Below, piece by piece: positions 1 through 7,226 of a stretch of DNA of 9,873 nt. Below the pieces are notes generated by a model. The model had not been told where the DNA came from, searched no databases, and saw nothing but the letters and a program-made list of their open reading frames with translations. The translations under genes and the position numbers were made by a program. The first letter of the stretch is position 1, and the number at the start of each line of letters is the position of its first letter. The stretch spans positions 1-9,873 of the forward strand of contig JAGQYU010000222.1 in NCBI GenBank assembly GCA_020435885.1, in the 5' to 3' direction. This stretch comes from Flavobacteriaceae bacterium. Its GTDB lineage: Bacteria > Bacteroidota > Bacteroidia > Flavobacteriales > Flavobacteriaceae.

Positions 1-67
1 TAATTTATCAATAATTAAATCATCTTGCTGCAAAAACTACAAAAAAGTAAACATTTTTATAAAAAGC
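1..67. other. AT-rich non-coding left edge
   Basis: I see no supportable gene here: the ATG codons on either strand run into stops within a few codons. The stretch is very AT-rich and contains a 12-bp palindrome of T and A at 54-65. A small hairpin (AAAAGC at 62-67, GCTTTT at 71-76, 3-base loop) straddles the end of this stretch. It could be the weak terminator of a gene to the left, but its downstream T-run is only four bases and it overlaps the promoter for the thr operon, so this is not called as a terminator. Confidence 0.5.
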
Positions 68-98
68 ATTGCTTTTATGTAAGGAACAGTTACATTTG
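68..98 (+). promoter_or_regulatory. Promoter of the thr operon (Bacteroidota type)
   Basis: TACATTTG at 91-98 is an exact match to the Bacteroidota -7 consensus TAnnTTTG. ATTG at 68-71 matches the TTG core of the -33 element, with 19 bases between TTG and the -7 box, which is within the known spacing. Transcription would start around 104-106, giving a leader of roughly 180 nt before thrA, long enough to hold the leader peptide and terminator hairpin seen downstream. The start site is inferred, not measured. Confidence 0.65.
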
Positions 99-138
99 TG
101 CTGTGCAAATAAAATTAGTACATAACATCTTTCCAGTA

Positions 139-204
139 ATGCTTGTTACTTCTACAGGCATAGTGCACACTATTATTACAACTACTACAACCCTTCGGGG
201 TTAA
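139..204 (+). CDS. thrL: thr operon leader peptide (Thr/Ile-rich attenuator peptide)
   Basis: A 21-codon ORF begins at ATG 139 and ends with TAA at 202-204. It encodes 8 Thr, 3 Ile and 2 Val; its core is TIITTTTT, in which Ile-Ile is followed by five consecutive Thr codons using ACA, ACT and ACC. It lies about 35 nt after the predicted transcription start and 80 nt before thrA, and a terminator-like hairpin sits between them. The composition and position are those of the enterobacterial thrL, which senses charged tRNA-Thr and tRNA-Ile: ribosomes pause at these codons when the amino acids are scarce and transcription continues into thrA. The sequence differs from E. coli ThrL, so the resemblance may be convergent. 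No clear Shine-Dalgarno precedes the ATG, as is common in this phylum. It was found by reading the leader directly. Confidence 0.85.
   Translation: MLVTSTGIVHTIITTTTTLRG
189..202 (+). promoter_or_regulatory. UUCG-tetraloop hairpin in the thr leader
   Basis: AACCC (189-193) pairs perfectly with GGGTT (198-202) around a TTCG loop, giving the exceptionally stable C(UUCG)G tetraloop in RNA. It covers the last Thr codons and reaches into the leader stop codon, so a ribosome stalled on the Thr run would occupy or melt it, while a ribosome finishing the peptide would sit on it. Only short A/T bases follow (no U-run), so it is not a terminator itself. I infer a pausing or structural-switch role within the attenuator. 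Confidence 0.6.
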
Positions 205-232
205 TTATCATTACATATCATCCGTTTGCTAT

Positions 233-262
233 ATCTATTTTTAAATAGATGCTAAAGTTTTT
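233..262 (+). terminator. Attenuator terminator upstream of thrA
   Basis: ATCTATTT (233-240) and AAATAGAT (243-250) are perfect inverted repeats, forming a stem of about 7-8 bp around a T-rich loop. A run of five T follows at 258-262, 21 bases before the thrA start. The stem is AT-rich and 7 bases (GCTAAAG) separate it from the T-run, so it is a weak terminator by sequence. Weak pairing of TTTGC (225-229) with the GC and AAA downstream could lengthen it. Its place after a Thr/Ile leader peptide is what supports the attenuator reading. I could not identify a convincing antiterminator partner by eye. Confidence 0.6.
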
Positions 263-283
263 ATTCAATTTTAATGTAACGCA

Positions 284-2728
284 ATGAAAGTTTTAAAGTT
301 TGGAGGGACTTCTGTAGGTTCACCAGAAAATATCAAAAATATAATTGAGATCATCTCTCAAAATGATCCAAATCAAGTGCAGATTGTTGTAGTATCTGCT
401 TTTGCAAAAGTAACTAATCTTTTATTGGAAGCTGCGCAATTAGCTTCATTAAAAAATTCAACATATGTATCTGTTTTAGAGAATATTACCTCTATTCATT
501 TAAATATAATCAATAAGTTAATTCCAGCAGAGAAAAGTGCAGAAATAACCAAAAAAATAACTGATAAATTAGGCGAATTAAGACAAGTACTAGATAGTAT
601 TGTACATATCAATGAACTCTCTCCAAAAAGTGAGGCCAATATTGTCAGTTTTGGGGAATTACTCTCCTCTGAGATCATCACAGAAATATTACATCTTAAC
701 AAGATAGATGTTGTAAGGAAAGATTCCAGAGAGCTTATCATCACAAATTCAGAGTACACAAATGCTTCCGTACAATTTGAAGAAACAAACCGAAATATTA
801 CTTCATTTTTCAGTAATAATGCACATAAAGTTGTTGTAATACCTGGTTTTATAGCTTCATCAGCTAAAGGAGAAACTACAGTACTGGGGCGTGGCGGTTC
901 TGACTTTACCGCCGCTATAATTGCTGCAGCTTTAGATGCTTCAGTTTTGGAAATTTGGACAGATGTAAGTGGTATGTTCACTGCAAATCCTAAAATGGTG
1001 AGCCAAGCTTTGCCAATTGAAGAAATTTCGTATGAAGAGGCTATGGAACTCTCACATTTCGGAGCAAAAGTTATCTACCCTCCTACTATACATCCGGTAC
1101 TAAAAAAACAGATTCCTATTCTTATAAAAAATACACTGCATCCAGAGGAAAAAGGCACATTAATTACTAAAAAATCTGAACTTTCTGAACCTGTTAAAGG
1201 AATTACACATATCGAAAATGTGACGCTCATCACTTTGGAAGGTTCTGGTATGGTTGGTATTCCGGGGTTTTCAAAACGTTTGTTTGAAACATTATCCTCT
1301 GAAAAGATCAATGTAAAATTAATAACTCAAGCATCTTCTGAACACTCTATTTGCATCGGTATTGATGATAGCAATGCAGAAAAAGCAAAAGAAGCAGTTG
1401 ATACAGAATTTGAATTTGAGATCTTAAGAGGGAGGATTGATCCTCTTGTGGTGGAAAAGAACTTAGCTATTGTAGCTATTGTAGGTGATAATATGAAGAG
1501 TCACCAAGGCATCAGTGGTAAAATGTTTAGCACATTAGGTAAAAATAATGTGAATATACGTGCCATTGCTCAAGGAGCTTCCGAAAAAAATATTTCAGCC
1601 GTAATAGATACAAAAGATGTCAAAAAAGCATTGAACAGTTTACACGAAAGTTTCTTTAAAGGCAATTACAAACAACTGAACCTTTATATTACGGGAGTTG
1701 GTAACGTAGGTGAAAAACTAATTGAACAAATAGCACAGCAACAACTATTTTTATTGGAAAACCTAAAAATAAACCTTAGGGTGATAGGGCTTTCTAATTC
1801 CAGAAAAATGATCTTTAACGAAGATGGTATTGAGCTTCAAAATTGGAAAAATATAGTACAAAATGGTGAGAGTGCTTCACTTGATGGTTTTCTAAAAAAG
1901 GCTACTGAATTAAATCTAAGAAATAGTATTTTTGTTGATATCACTGCCAATACTAATGTTGCAGACATGTACAAATACTATCTAAAAAACAGTATTGCTG
2001 TAGTTGCTTGCAATAAAATAGCTTGCTCATCTGCATACGAAAAATATAAAGAGCTAAAAGACCTTTCTTTGGAATACAATGCTCCTTTCCTTTTTGAAAC
2101 CAATGTTGGCGCAGGGCTTCCTGTTATAGATACTCTGAACAATCTTATTGCTTCAGGAGATAGTATTACCAGTATTCAAGCAGTACTTTCTGGTAGTTTG
2201 AACTTTGTTTTTAATAATTTTACCTCTGAAACCAAATTTTATGATGTGGTAAAACAAGCCAAAAATGAGGGTTATACTGAACCTGACCCTAGAATTGATC
2301 TCAGTGGTGTGGATGTTGCCAGAAAAATTCTCATCTTAGCCAGAGAAAGTGGTTTAAAATTAAATTTGGAAGATATAGAAAACATACCTTTCTTAACTCA
2401 AAACAATTTGAAATCAGTCAGTGTTGACGATTTTTATAAAACATTAGTAAAAGATGCTGAACATTTTAACAAATTGTTAGAATCTGCAAATGGCAATAAT
2501 TGCCAATTAAAATATGTAGCAGAATTGAATGATGGTAAAGCAAAGGTTGGATTGAGAGAAATCCCTGAAGGACATCCGTTCTATAATTTAAAAGGAAAAG
2601 ATAATATTGTAATGTTCTACACAAAACGTTATCCTGAACAACCTATGATCATTAAAGGTGCTGGTGCCGGTGCTGATGTAACTGCTTCCGGTTTATTTGC
2701 CGATATCATTAAAATAGCCAATAAATAA
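284..2728 (+). CDS. thrA: Bifunctional aspartokinase / homoserine dehydrogenase
   Basis: This 814-residue fused enzyme catalyses the first and third steps of the aspartate-to-threonine pathway in the cytoplasm: phosphorylation of aspartate, and NAD(P)H reduction of aspartate semialdehyde to homoserine. The N-terminal kinase starts with KFGGTSVG at residues 5-12 and has VLGRGGSDFT at 200-209. A regulatory ACT region spans about 310-460, which in this family binds threonine for feedback inhibition. The dehydrogenase begins with the Rossmann motif GVGNVG (471-476). Its signature EPDPR is at 666-670, with E666, D677 and K681 at the spacing of the catalytic Glu, Asp and Lys of yeast homoserine dehydrogenase. 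The length matches E. coli ThrA (about 820). The ATG at 284 gives the usual MKVLKFGG start. It is first in a thrABC operon behind a Thr/Ile leader, and its stop is one base before thrB. Confidence 0.97.
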   Translation: MKVLKFGGTSVGSPENIKNIIEIISQNDPNQVQIVVVSAFAKVTNLLLEAAQLASLKNSTYVSVLENITSIHLNIINKLIPAEKSAEITKKITDKLGELRQVLDSIVHINELSPKSEANIVSFGELLSSEIITEILHLNKIDVVRKDSRELIITNSEYTNASVQFEETNRNITSFFSNNAHKVVVIPGFIASSAKGETTVLGRGGSDFTAAIIAAALDASVLEIWTDVSGMFTANPKMVSQALPIEEISYEEAMELSHFGAKVIYPPTIHPVLKKQIPILIKNTLHPEEKGTLITKKSELSEPVKGITHIENVTLITLEGSGMVGIPGFSKRLFETLSSEKINVKLITQASSEHSICIGIDDSNAEKAKEAVDTEFEFEILRGRIDPLVVEKNLAIVAIVGDNMKSHQGISGKMFSTLGKNNVNIRAIAQGASEKNISAVIDTKDVKKALNSLHESFFKGNYKQLNLYITGVGNVGEKLIEQIAQQQLFLLENLKINLRVIGLSNSRKMIFNEDGIELQNWKNIVQNGESASLDGFLKKATELNLRNSIFVDITANTNVADMYKYYLKNSIAVVACNKIACSSAYEKYKELKDLSLEYNAPFLFETNVGAGLPVIDTLNNLIASGDSITSIQAVLSGSLNFVFNNFTSETKFYDVVKQAKNEGYTEPDPRIDLSGVDVARKILILARESGLKLNLEDIENIPFLTQNNLKSVSVDDFYKTLVKDAEHFNKLLESANGNNCQLKYVAELNDGKAKVGLREIPEGHPFYNLKGKDNIVMFYTKRYPEQPMIIKGAGAGADVTASGLFADIIKIANK

Positions 2729-2729
2729 A

Positions 2730-3656
2730 ATGGACAGTATCTCAATATTTTCTCCTGCAACTGTTGCCAATGTTTCCTGCGGATTTGATGCTCTTGGTTT
2801 TGCTATAAACGCTGTTGGCGATGAAATGACCTTTAAAAAAACTGTTAAAAAAGAAATTAAAATCACCAAGATAGAAGGAGCTGTTTTACCAAAAGATATA
2901 AAGAAAAATGCGGCAAGTGTTGTGGCGTTGGCTATGCTCAACAAAACAAAAGCAGATTTTGGCCTTGAAATAGAACTCATTAAAAAAGTAAAACCGGGTA
3001 GTGGTTTGGGCAGTAGTGCTTCCAGCTCTGCAGGCGCAGCTTTTGCTGTTAATCAATTACTTGGCAAGCCTTTTTCTAAGCTGGAATTAACAGAATTTGC
3101 TCGCATCGGCGAAGAAATTGCTTGCGGTTCTCCCATTGCTGACAATGTTGCATCAGCTATTTACGGAGGTTTTATTTTGGTAAAAAGTTACGAACCTTTG
3201 GAAATTGTAAAACTTCCTGTCCCTGAGGAATTATACGTTACGGTAATTCATCCTCAAATAGAAATTAAAACTGAACATGCCCGCAGCGTATTAAAACCTG
3301 TTATTTCCATTGCAGATGCCGTAAAGCAAAGTGCCAATTTAGGAGGTTTAATTAGTGGTCTTTATACAAATGATTATCAATTAATTAGTAGATCATTAGT
3401 TGATGTAATTGCTGAACCATACCGCAAGATCCTAATTCCACACTTTGATAAAATTAAACATGCCGGAATAGAGAGTGGTGCTTTGGGCGTCGGCATATCA
3501 GGTTCCGGGCCTGCATTGTTTTCATTGTGTAAAGGAGAAGCAATTGCAAATGATGTTGCAAAAGCATTTGATTCCGTATATAGCAAAACGAACATTGATT
3601 TTAAGATTTACATTTCAAAGATCAATACTGAAGGTATAAAAATTGTAGAAAACTAA
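2730..3656 (+). CDS. thrB: Homoserine kinase
   Basis: ThrB phosphorylates homoserine with ATP to O-phosphohomoserine, the substrate of the next gene's product. The 308-residue protein is a GHMP-family kinase. It has the N-terminal FSPATVANVSCGFDALG stretch typical of homoserine kinases, the ATP-binding motif PGSGLGSSAS at residues 89-98, and the C-terminal glycine-rich GVGISGSGPA at 253-262. Length is normal for the family (about 300-310). The ATG at 2730 lies one base after the thrA stop, and the thrB stop is one base before thrC, so translational coupling along the operon is likely. Codon and base use match the neighbours and nothing suggests transfer or damage. Confidence 0.97.
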   Translation: MDSISIFSPATVANVSCGFDALGFAINAVGDEMTFKKTVKKEIKITKIEGAVLPKDIKKNAASVVALAMLNKTKADFGLEIELIKKVKPGSGLGSSASSSAGAAFAVNQLLGKPFSKLELTEFARIGEEIACGSPIADNVASAIYGGFILVKSYEPLEIVKLPVPEELYVTVIHPQIEIKTEHARSVLKPVISIADAVKQSANLGGLISGLYTNDYQLISRSLVDVIAEPYRKILIPHFDKIKHAGIESGALGVGISGSGPALFSLCKGEAIANDVAKAFDSVYSKTNIDFKIYISKINTEGIKIVEN

Positions 3657-3657
3657 T

Positions 3658-4950
3658 ATGGAATATTACAGTTTAAACGGAAGTTCTCAAAAAGTGTCTT
3701 TTAAAGAGGCTGTTATTAAAGGGTTGGCAGAAGATAAAGGACTTTATTTTCCTGAGCAGATTGACCCTTTATCAGATGAGTTTATTAAAAATATAGAGCA
3801 GTTTTCTGATGAGGAAATTGCATTTAATGCGATAAAACAATTTGTAGGTGATGAAATTCCTGCAAAAGAACTAAAACAGATTATCAGCGAAACATTGAGT
3901 TTTCCGTTTCCTGTAGTTCCTATTGAAGATAATATCAGTACACTGGAGCTTTTCCATGGCCCAACTATGGCTTTTAAAGATGTAGGTGCACGTTTTATGG
4001 CTCGCTGCTTGGGGTATTTTAATAAGGAAAATCATAAAGAAGTTACTGTATTAGTGGCTACTTCAGGAGATACAGGTGGCGCTGTTGCCAGTGGTTTTTT
4101 AGGTGTTGAAAATGTAAAGGTTGTGATTCTGTACCCAAGCAAAAAAGTAAGTGAAGTACAAGAAAAACAGCTGACTACACTTGGTCAAAACATCTATGCA
4201 TTGGAAGTCAACGGTACTTTTGATGATTGCCAGGCTATGGTTAAAAAAGCGTTTTTAGACACATCCATTACTGATTTTAAACAACTAACATCAGCAAATT
4301 CTATCAATGTGGCTCGTTGGCTACCACAGATGTTCTATTTCTTTTTTGCATATAAACAATTAAAAAACCTTACTAAAAAACTAGTTTTCTCTGTACCTAG
4401 TGGTAATTTTGGAAATATTTGCGCAGGAATGATGGCTAAAAAAATAGGACTCCCCATCCATCAATTTATAGCATCTACCAATGTAAATGATATTGTTCCA
4501 AACTATATGCTAACGCAGCTATATGAGCCTAAACCATCAAAGCAAACAATTTCTAATGCTATGGATGTGGGTGACCCCAGCAATTTTATCAGAATTCAAA
4601 AAATTTATGATAACGATTTTGATGCATTACAAAAAGACCTACACTCCTACTCTTTTACGGATGATGAAACCCGACAAGCCATGAAACATCTTTATGAAAA
4701 TTGTGGTTATATTGCAGATCCCCATGGAGCTGTAGGCTATTTAGGTTTAAAAAAATATGGGTTGCCACCAGATGCTTTTGGTGTATTTTTAGAAACTGCC
4801 CATCCTATTAAATTTTTAGACGTAGTAGAGCCTGTTATTAATAAAAAACTAACATATCCATCTCAGATACAAGAAGTTATCAATAAACAAAAAAAAGCTG
4901 TATTTATTAACTCGTATGATGAGCTAAAATCTTTTTTACTCGATAATTAA
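3658..4950 (+). CDS. thrC: Threonine synthase
   Basis: ThrC converts O-phosphohomoserine to threonine with release of phosphate, the last step of the pathway, using pyridoxal phosphate. The 430-residue protein is close in length to E. coli ThrC (428). The PLP-binding lysine is K107 in HGPTMAFKD, the same motif and residue number as in the E. coli enzyme. TSGDTGG (135-141) and the phosphate-binding loop SGNFGN (248-253) are also present, as expected of fold-type II PLP enzymes. The N-terminal YSLNGSSQKVSFKEAVIKGLAEDKGLYFP region fits the family start, so the ATG at 3658 is well supported. It is the third gene of thrABC, one base after thrB; the next gene starts 36 bases after its stop. Confidence 0.97.
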   Translation: MEYYSLNGSSQKVSFKEAVIKGLAEDKGLYFPEQIDPLSDEFIKNIEQFSDEEIAFNAIKQFVGDEIPAKELKQIISETLSFPFPVVPIEDNISTLELFHGPTMAFKDVGARFMARCLGYFNKENHKEVTVLVATSGDTGGAVASGFLGVENVKVVILYPSKKVSEVQEKQLTTLGQNIYALEVNGTFDDCQAMVKKAFLDTSITDFKQLTSANSINVARWLPQMFYFFFAYKQLKNLTKKLVFSVPSGNFGNICAGMMAKKIGLPIHQFIASTNVNDIVPNYMLTQLYEPKPSKQTISNAMDVGDPSNFIRIQKIYDNDFDALQKDLHSYSFTDDETRQAMKHLYENCGYIADPHGAVGYLGLKKYGLPPDAFGVFLETAHPIKFLDVVEPVINKKLTYPSQIQEVINKQKKAVFINSYDELKSFLLDN

Positions 4951-4954
4951 TCGT

Positions 4955-4962
4955 TAGTTTTG
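4955..4962 (+). promoter_or_regulatory. Possible internal promoter for gcvT
   Basis: TAGTTTTG is an exact match to the Bacteroidota -7 box TAnnTTTG, lying just after the thrC stop and 24 bases before the gcvT ATG at 4987. A start site around 4968-4970 would leave a short leader. No TTG or TTTG element is visible at the expected -33 distance (only a T-run at 4932-4937), so the case rests on the -7 box and position. It would allow gcvT to be expressed apart from the threonine-attenuated operon. Confidence 0.4.
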
Positions 4963-4986
4963 TATTCCATAAAACTAAATGATCTG

Positions 4987-6069
4987 ATGAAAAATACTGC
5001 TTTAACTCATATACATGAGTCACTTGGTGCCAAAATGGTGCCTTTTGCCGGATATAACATGCCTGTACAATACGAAGGTGTAAACATTGAACACGAAACT
5101 GTTAGGAACGGTGTTGGTGTTTTTGATGTTTCGCATATGGGTGAATTTTTAATCACTGGCCCCAATGCCTTGGCTCTTATCCAAAAAGTTTGCACGAATG
5201 ACGCATCTAAATTAATAGATGGTAAAGCACAGTACAGTTGCTTGCCTAATGCAGAAGGTGGTATTGTTGATGATCTGATCGTTTATCGTTTGAATGAAGA
5301 AAAATATCTACTTGTTGTTAATGCTTCAAATATTGAAAAGGACTGGAACTGGATCAGCTCACACAACGATGTAGGAGCTGAAATGAAAAACCTCTCAGAA
5401 GATTATTCCTTATTAGCCATTCAAGGTCCTAAAGCTGCTGAAGCTATGCAATCACTTACTTCCATAGATTTGGAAAATATGAAATACTACACGTTTGAAG
5501 TAGCTGATTTTGCAGGAATTGAATATGTAATTATCTCAGCCACAGGATATACCGGTTCAGGTGGATTTGAAATCTACTGTAAAAACTCAGAAGTAGAACA
5601 AGTTTGGAATAAGGTTATGGAAGTCGGAGCATCGTATGGTATTAAACCTATTGGGCTGGCCGCCAGAGATACACTCAGGTTAGAAATGGGCTTCTGCCTG
5701 TACGGAAATGATATAGATGATACAACTTCACCCATAGAAGCTGGCTTAGGATGGATCACTAAATTTACGAAAGAATTTACCAATTCAGAAGCATTAAAAA
5801 AGCAAAAAGAGCATGGAACTGACAGAAAGTTAGTAGGTTTTGAATTGGATGAAAGAGGTATTCCTCGCCATGAATATGATATTGTTGATGGTAATGGTAA
5901 AAAAATTGGAGTGGTTACATCCGGAACTATGAGTCCGTCACTTAAAAAAGGTATTGGCCTAGGCTACGTTCCTGCTGTTTTTGCCGAACCAGGTAGTAAA
6001 ATCAACATACAAATACGTAAAACTGCCATTCCGGCAACGGTAGTAAAGCTGCCTTTTTATAAAGGATAA
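4987..6069 (+). CDS. gcvT: Glycine cleavage system T-protein (aminomethyltransferase)
   Basis: GcvT takes the aminomethyl group from the lipoylated H-protein, transfers the one-carbon unit to tetrahydrofolate as methylene-THF, and releases ammonia. I set the start at ATG 4987, giving 360 residues and the family-typical opening MKNTALTHIHESLGAKMVPFAGY; an in-frame TTG at 4960 would add nine atypical residues and overlaps a promoter-like box. Folate-site features include the conserved Asp pair D95-D96 in GGIVDDLIVY and the LAARDTLRLEMG segment (R227, R231). The C-terminal GCV_T_C domain has GVVTSGTMSP at 308-317. Length is normal. It follows thrC on the same strand; partner genes gcvH and gcvP are not in the window. 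Whether it belongs to the thr transcript or is transcribed separately is unclear. It ends at the terminator at 6090. Confidence 0.95.
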   Translation: MKNTALTHIHESLGAKMVPFAGYNMPVQYEGVNIEHETVRNGVGVFDVSHMGEFLITGPNALALIQKVCTNDASKLIDGKAQYSCLPNAEGGIVDDLIVYRLNEEKYLLVVNASNIEKDWNWISSHNDVGAEMKNLSEDYSLLAIQGPKAAEAMQSLTSIDLENMKYYTFEVADFAGIEYVIISATGYTGSGGFEIYCKNSEVEQVWNKVMEVGASYGIKPIGLAARDTLRLEMGFCLYGNDIDDTTSPIEAGLGWITKFTKEFTNSEALKKQKEHGTDRKLVGFELDERGIPRHEYDIVDGNGKKIGVVTSGTMSPSLKKGIGLGYVPAVFAEPGSKINIQIRKTAIPATVVKLPFYKG

Positions 6070-6089
6070 TCTTTCTAATTATACGAAAC

Positions 6090-6121
6090 AAAAAGGTTGC
6101 TTGAAAAAGCAACCTTTTTTT
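6090..6121. terminator. Bidirectional rho-independent terminator between gcvT and hypC
   Basis: A 12-13 bp stem pairs AAAAGGTTGCTT (6091-6102) with AAGCAACCTTTT (6107-6118) around a GAAA loop. A run of seven T (6115-6121) lies on the 3' side and a run of A on the 5' side, so the hairpin can terminate transcription in both directions. It sits 20 bases after the gcvT stop and about 11 bases beyond the hypC stop, exactly where two convergent operons meet. Confidence 0.92.
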
Positions 6122-6132
6122 ATCACTAAAAT

Positions 6133-6384
6133 TTAATCATCTTCAATATCATTCAATTCTCCTAATTGTTTTAGGAGTTCAAAAGTTTTTTTGGCTTCTT
6201 CTTCATCTACCACACTAATAGCTGCGCCTACATGTACCATAACATAATCATTTACGTTGGCTTCTGGTACTAAGGTCAAACTGATTTCTTTGATAACTCC
6301 GTCAAATGAAACTTTTCCTTTTCTGAACGTTTCATCTAATTGTGAAGTGATTTCTATTAATTTTCCAGGGATTGATAAACACAT
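6133..6384 (-). CDS. hypC: [NiFe]-hydrogenase maturation chaperone HypC
   Basis: HypC is a small chaperone that works with HypD to assemble and deliver the Fe(CN)2CO unit of the [NiFe] active site to the hydrogenase large-subunit precursor. The 83-residue protein starts MCLSIPGK, the family signature; after removal of Met the N-terminal Cys (C2) is the iron- and partner-binding residue. The length is usual for HypC/HupF. The acidic tail (ELNDIEDD) is not diagnostic. It is the last gene of hypA-hypB-hypC, 3 bases after the hypB stop. HypD, HypE and HypF, which it needs, are not in this window. Confidence 0.95.
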   Translation of the reverse strand: MCLSIPGKLIEITSQLDETFRKGKVSFDGVIKEISLTLVPEANVNDYVMVHVGAAISVVDEEEAKKTFELLKQLGELNDIEDD

Positions 6385-6387
6385 AAA

Positions 6388-7215
6388 TTAAATATTAGAT
6401 AACAACCAATTGTACCATTCTTCCATTCCTTTTCCGTCAGTAGCGGAAATCTCAAAAAATTTTAATTTAGGATTAACTTGCAACGCATAGTTTTTCAACT
6501 TTTCAATATCCATTTTTAAATAAGGAAGCAAATCCATCTTATTGATGATGCAAATATCTGCCGTATGGAACATATCAGGATATTTGATAGGCTTATCTTC
6601 ACCTTCGGTAGTACTGATGATAACAACGCGTTTGCTTTCCCCTAAATCAAACATTGATGGGCAAACTAAATTTCCCACATTTTCTATCATTAAAATAGAA
6701 TTATCTTTCACATCTAGCTTCTTAACAGCATCATACACCATATCACTTTCCAAATGACAGCCTTTCCCTGTATTTATCTGAACTACAGGAATATGCAAAG
6801 CATCTATTCTATTAGCATCATGCATGGTTTGCTGATCTCCTTCTATCACATAAAATGGAATTTTATCTTTCAAGTCAGTAAGTGTACGTTCTAAAATGGT
6901 AGTTTTTCCTGATCCGGGTGAGCTAACCAAATTAAGACAAAAGATATTTTTAGCTTCAAAATAGCCTCTGTTGCGAGCAGCTAATAAATTATTATGTTGC
7001 AAAATATCTTGCTCTACTTCCAACACCTTATGATGGTGATGATGGTGGTGAGCATGATCATCATGCTCGATATCATGGTGATGGTGATGATGTTCATGAG
7101 AATGACCGTGACCATGATGGTGGTCATGATCATGGCTATGAGAGTGTACATGTTCACCTGGTTTAGTAATTATTGGTCCATTGGTTTCGTTACCACATCC
7201 GCAAGTTCCACACAT
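6388..7215 (-). CDS. hypB: Hydrogenase nickel-incorporation GTPase HypB, with His-rich nickel-binding region
   Basis: HypB is a SIMIBI-class GTPase that, with HypA, inserts nickel into the [NiFe]-hydrogenase large subunit. The 275-residue protein begins with the high-affinity metal motif CxxCGC (C2, C5, C7). A very His-rich segment follows at residues 22-62 (26 His in 41), of the kind that stores nickel in rhizobial HypB. The GTPase domain has the P-loop SSPGSGKTT (98-106), EGDQQT (125-130) and NKMD (225-228) for guanine recognition. C153-H154 and C185 match the G-domain metal-site residues of E. coli HypB (C166, H167, C198), at a constant offset of 13. It starts 11 bases after the hypA stop and ends 3 bases before hypC. 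It thus combines all three known HypB metal sites: the N-terminal motif, the His tract and the G-domain site. Confidence 0.96.
   Translation of the reverse strand: MCGTCGCGNETNGPIITKPGEHVHSHSHDHDHHHGHGHSHEHHHHHHDIEHDDHAHHHHHHHKVLEVEQDILQHNNLLAARNRGYFEAKNIFCLNLVSSPGSGKTTILERTLTDLKDKIPFYVIEGDQQTMHDANRIDALHIPVVQINTGKGCHLESDMVYDAVKKLDVKDNSILMIENVGNLVCPSMFDLGESKRVVIISTTEGEDKPIKYPDMFHTADICIINKMDLLPYLKMDIEKLKNYALQVNPKLKFFEISATDGKGMEEWYNWLLSNI
7030..7152 (-). repeat. Low-complexity His-codon tract inside hypB
   Basis: The segment encodes HypB residues 22-62 and consists largely of CAT and CAC codons interspersed with Asp, Gly, Ser and Glu codons, including runs of six and seven His. On the plus strand it reads as irregular ATG/GTG triplets and yields a spurious Met-rich frame. 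Such triplet runs can change length by replication slippage, so the number of His may vary between strains. CAT and CAC alternate, which argues for selection on protein sequence rather than a recent simple expansion. Confidence 0.8.
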
Positions 7216-7226
7216 AATAATTGATT

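Noticed and set aside
62..76. Hairpin AAAAGC/GCTTTT as a terminator of an upstream gene
   Set aside because: The stem is short and AT-rich, the downstream T-run is only four bases, and the hairpin overlaps the -33 element of the thr promoter; no upstream gene is visible to need it.
496..981. 161-codon minus-strand frame inside thrA
   Set aside because: It lies wholly within the strongly conserved aspartokinase domain and has no recognisable domain or promoter; it is a shadow frame, as are the shorter opposite-strand frames in thrB, gcvT and the hydrogenase genes.
4960..4986. TTG start adding nine residues to GcvT
   Set aside because: The ATG at 4987 gives the conserved GcvT N-terminus; the added residues are atypical and the TTG lies inside a TAnnTTTG promoter-like box.
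6994..7224. Met-rich plus-strand frame opposite the start of hypB
   Set aside because: It is the complement of the His-codon tract (CAT/CAC reads as ATG/GTG) and has no family resemblance.
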